Shown here: positions 63,201 to 64,000 of the stretch, piece by piece
How the letters are laid out: the number at the start of each line of letters is the position of its first letter
Position numbering within the stretch: position 1 is the stretch's first letter
NCBI GenBank assembly: GCA_024036415.1
Contig: JAMWET010003062.1
Location: 993,501-1,057,500 of the forward strand
Length of the DNA: 64,000 bases
Direction of reading: 5' to 3'
Source of the DNA: Prochilodus magdalenae
Taxonomy: Eukaryota; Chordata; Actinopteri; Characiformes; Prochilodontidae
The notes under the pieces: generated by a model
Told to the model about the DNA's origin: nothing
Databases searched by the model: none
Seen by the model: only the letters and a program-made list of their open reading frames with translations
Position numbers and translations under genes: made by a program

Positions 63201-64000
63201 TAAGCCCAGCAGGAAACAGGACAGAGAGACGGCAGATTTTTTGATGTGGATCTAAAAGGGACAGTCCACAGGAGCTCTTAAATGCTGGGAATGCTTTCTC
63301 TGGGCGTTTGCCCCTGCACCATTGTCTGGTGTCTGCTGTTGTTTGTGTCTTGGGCTAATAATGAATGCAGGAATGCAGACCTGGGGTAGTTATTTGCAAA
63401 TTCTTTTCTTCCATGGAACTCCTACGAACACCATCTTTTTTTCATCCCATGCCCGCAGACCTTAAGGAGGCCAGCCTACAACCCATGCCTGTCTGGGATG
63501 AAACATGATCCTGGTGCATGCAGACGTATGATTTCAATCCGTCTCTGGCTTGCTTGGCACTGACCTGTGCCACTGAGGTGCAAGTATCTCCTAAAAACCT
63601 TATTTTAATGCTCCATAAAATTTTGTTAAAGGGTAATGGTGGTGAATTCATATGTTGTCCCTGAACCAGTAGTTAAAAAGATTAGACTGAAGAATTACTT
63701 TAACATCGGGCTTACACAATTGAAGCTTATGCTGAAAACTTGGCTTGTAAACTGCCTTTGGCAGGCTGGGCTCTCCTGAGTAATGCCTCATGACTCTAAT
63801 TGGAAATGCAAGGTCAAACAAGCCAGGGTTTCTTAATCCTTGTAGGAATTACCTGCATCTTATCTGCCTGCGCCATCCTTGAGTACCAGGAATATTGGAA
63901 TTCAAGCTGGTCTGAAGCTAAAGCAGGAGAACAATAGCAGTGGAGAAACTACTTGGATGCAATATATTCAGATTTAAGAGCATACATAGAATAAGCTGCT
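56384..64000. other. right flank, no gene supported
   Basis: I read both strands without finding a convincing exon, RNA gene or transposon. A (TAA)n microsatellite lies at 57177-57217 and a short (TA)n at 62743-62760. The longest open frames (58682-59002 minus, 62827-63255 plus) lack splice context and similarity. In human the next genes are EEF1AKNMT (METTL13) and DNM3; neither is recognisable here, so they may lie further right. Confidence 0.6.
57177..57217. repeat. (TAA)n microsatellite
   Basis: About 14 perfect TAA units. Confidence 0.95.

Noticed and set aside
62827..63255. 142-codon plus-strand frame
   Set aside because: No domain, no homologue recognised, and surrounding sequence lacks gene-like structure; too short to stand without transcript evidence.

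Overview
The window is nuclear DNA from a ray-finned (teleost) fish. The evidence is three spliced vertebrate genes with GT-AG introns, in the order and strand arrangement known from human 1q24 (PRRC2C plus, MYOC minus, VAMP4 minus). The mobile DNA is mostly Tc1/mariner and hAT-like, as is typical of teleosts. I could not assign a genus.

Region by region. 1-14.9 kb: the last 22 coding exons of prrc2c on the plus strand (about 2,083 codons in continuous phase to a stop at 12930-12932), then a U-rich 3' UTR of about 1.9 kb. The 5' half of the gene lies left of the window. 15.4-21.9 kb: the complete three-exon myoc gene on the minus strand (449 aa), convergent with prrc2c, with a candidate TATA box upstream. 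22-31 kb: intergenic DNA holding a segment duplicated in tandem, one copy of which was later split by a Tc1-like relic. 30-49 kb: vamp4 on the minus strand, seven coding exons giving 140 aa, with introns carrying an hAT-like non-autonomous element, a Tc1-like relic and a Tc1 element with a premature stop. 49.6-52.3 kb: a 2.7 kb GT-rich minisatellite of 34-bp units just upstream of vamp4, partly organised into a 216-bp higher-order repeat. 53-54 kb: two abutting DNA-transposon relics. 54.8-56.4 kb: a complete Tc1 transposon with an intact 340-residue DD34E transposase and 202-bp inverted repeats that look identical by eye. 56.4-64 kb: no gene that I can support.

The three host genes are neighbours by conserved synteny rather than a functional unit: a stress-granule/translation factor, a secreted olfactomedin-domain glycoprotein and a trans-Golgi/endosomal R-SNARE. 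I found no sign of a novel multi-gene system. The most notable items are the apparently young, intact Tc1 element, the structured minisatellite upstream of vamp4, and the tandem duplication with a built-in empty site for the inserted relic. Exon boundaries were derived by hand from splice motifs, phase continuity and recognition of the conserved proteins; no alignment was run.
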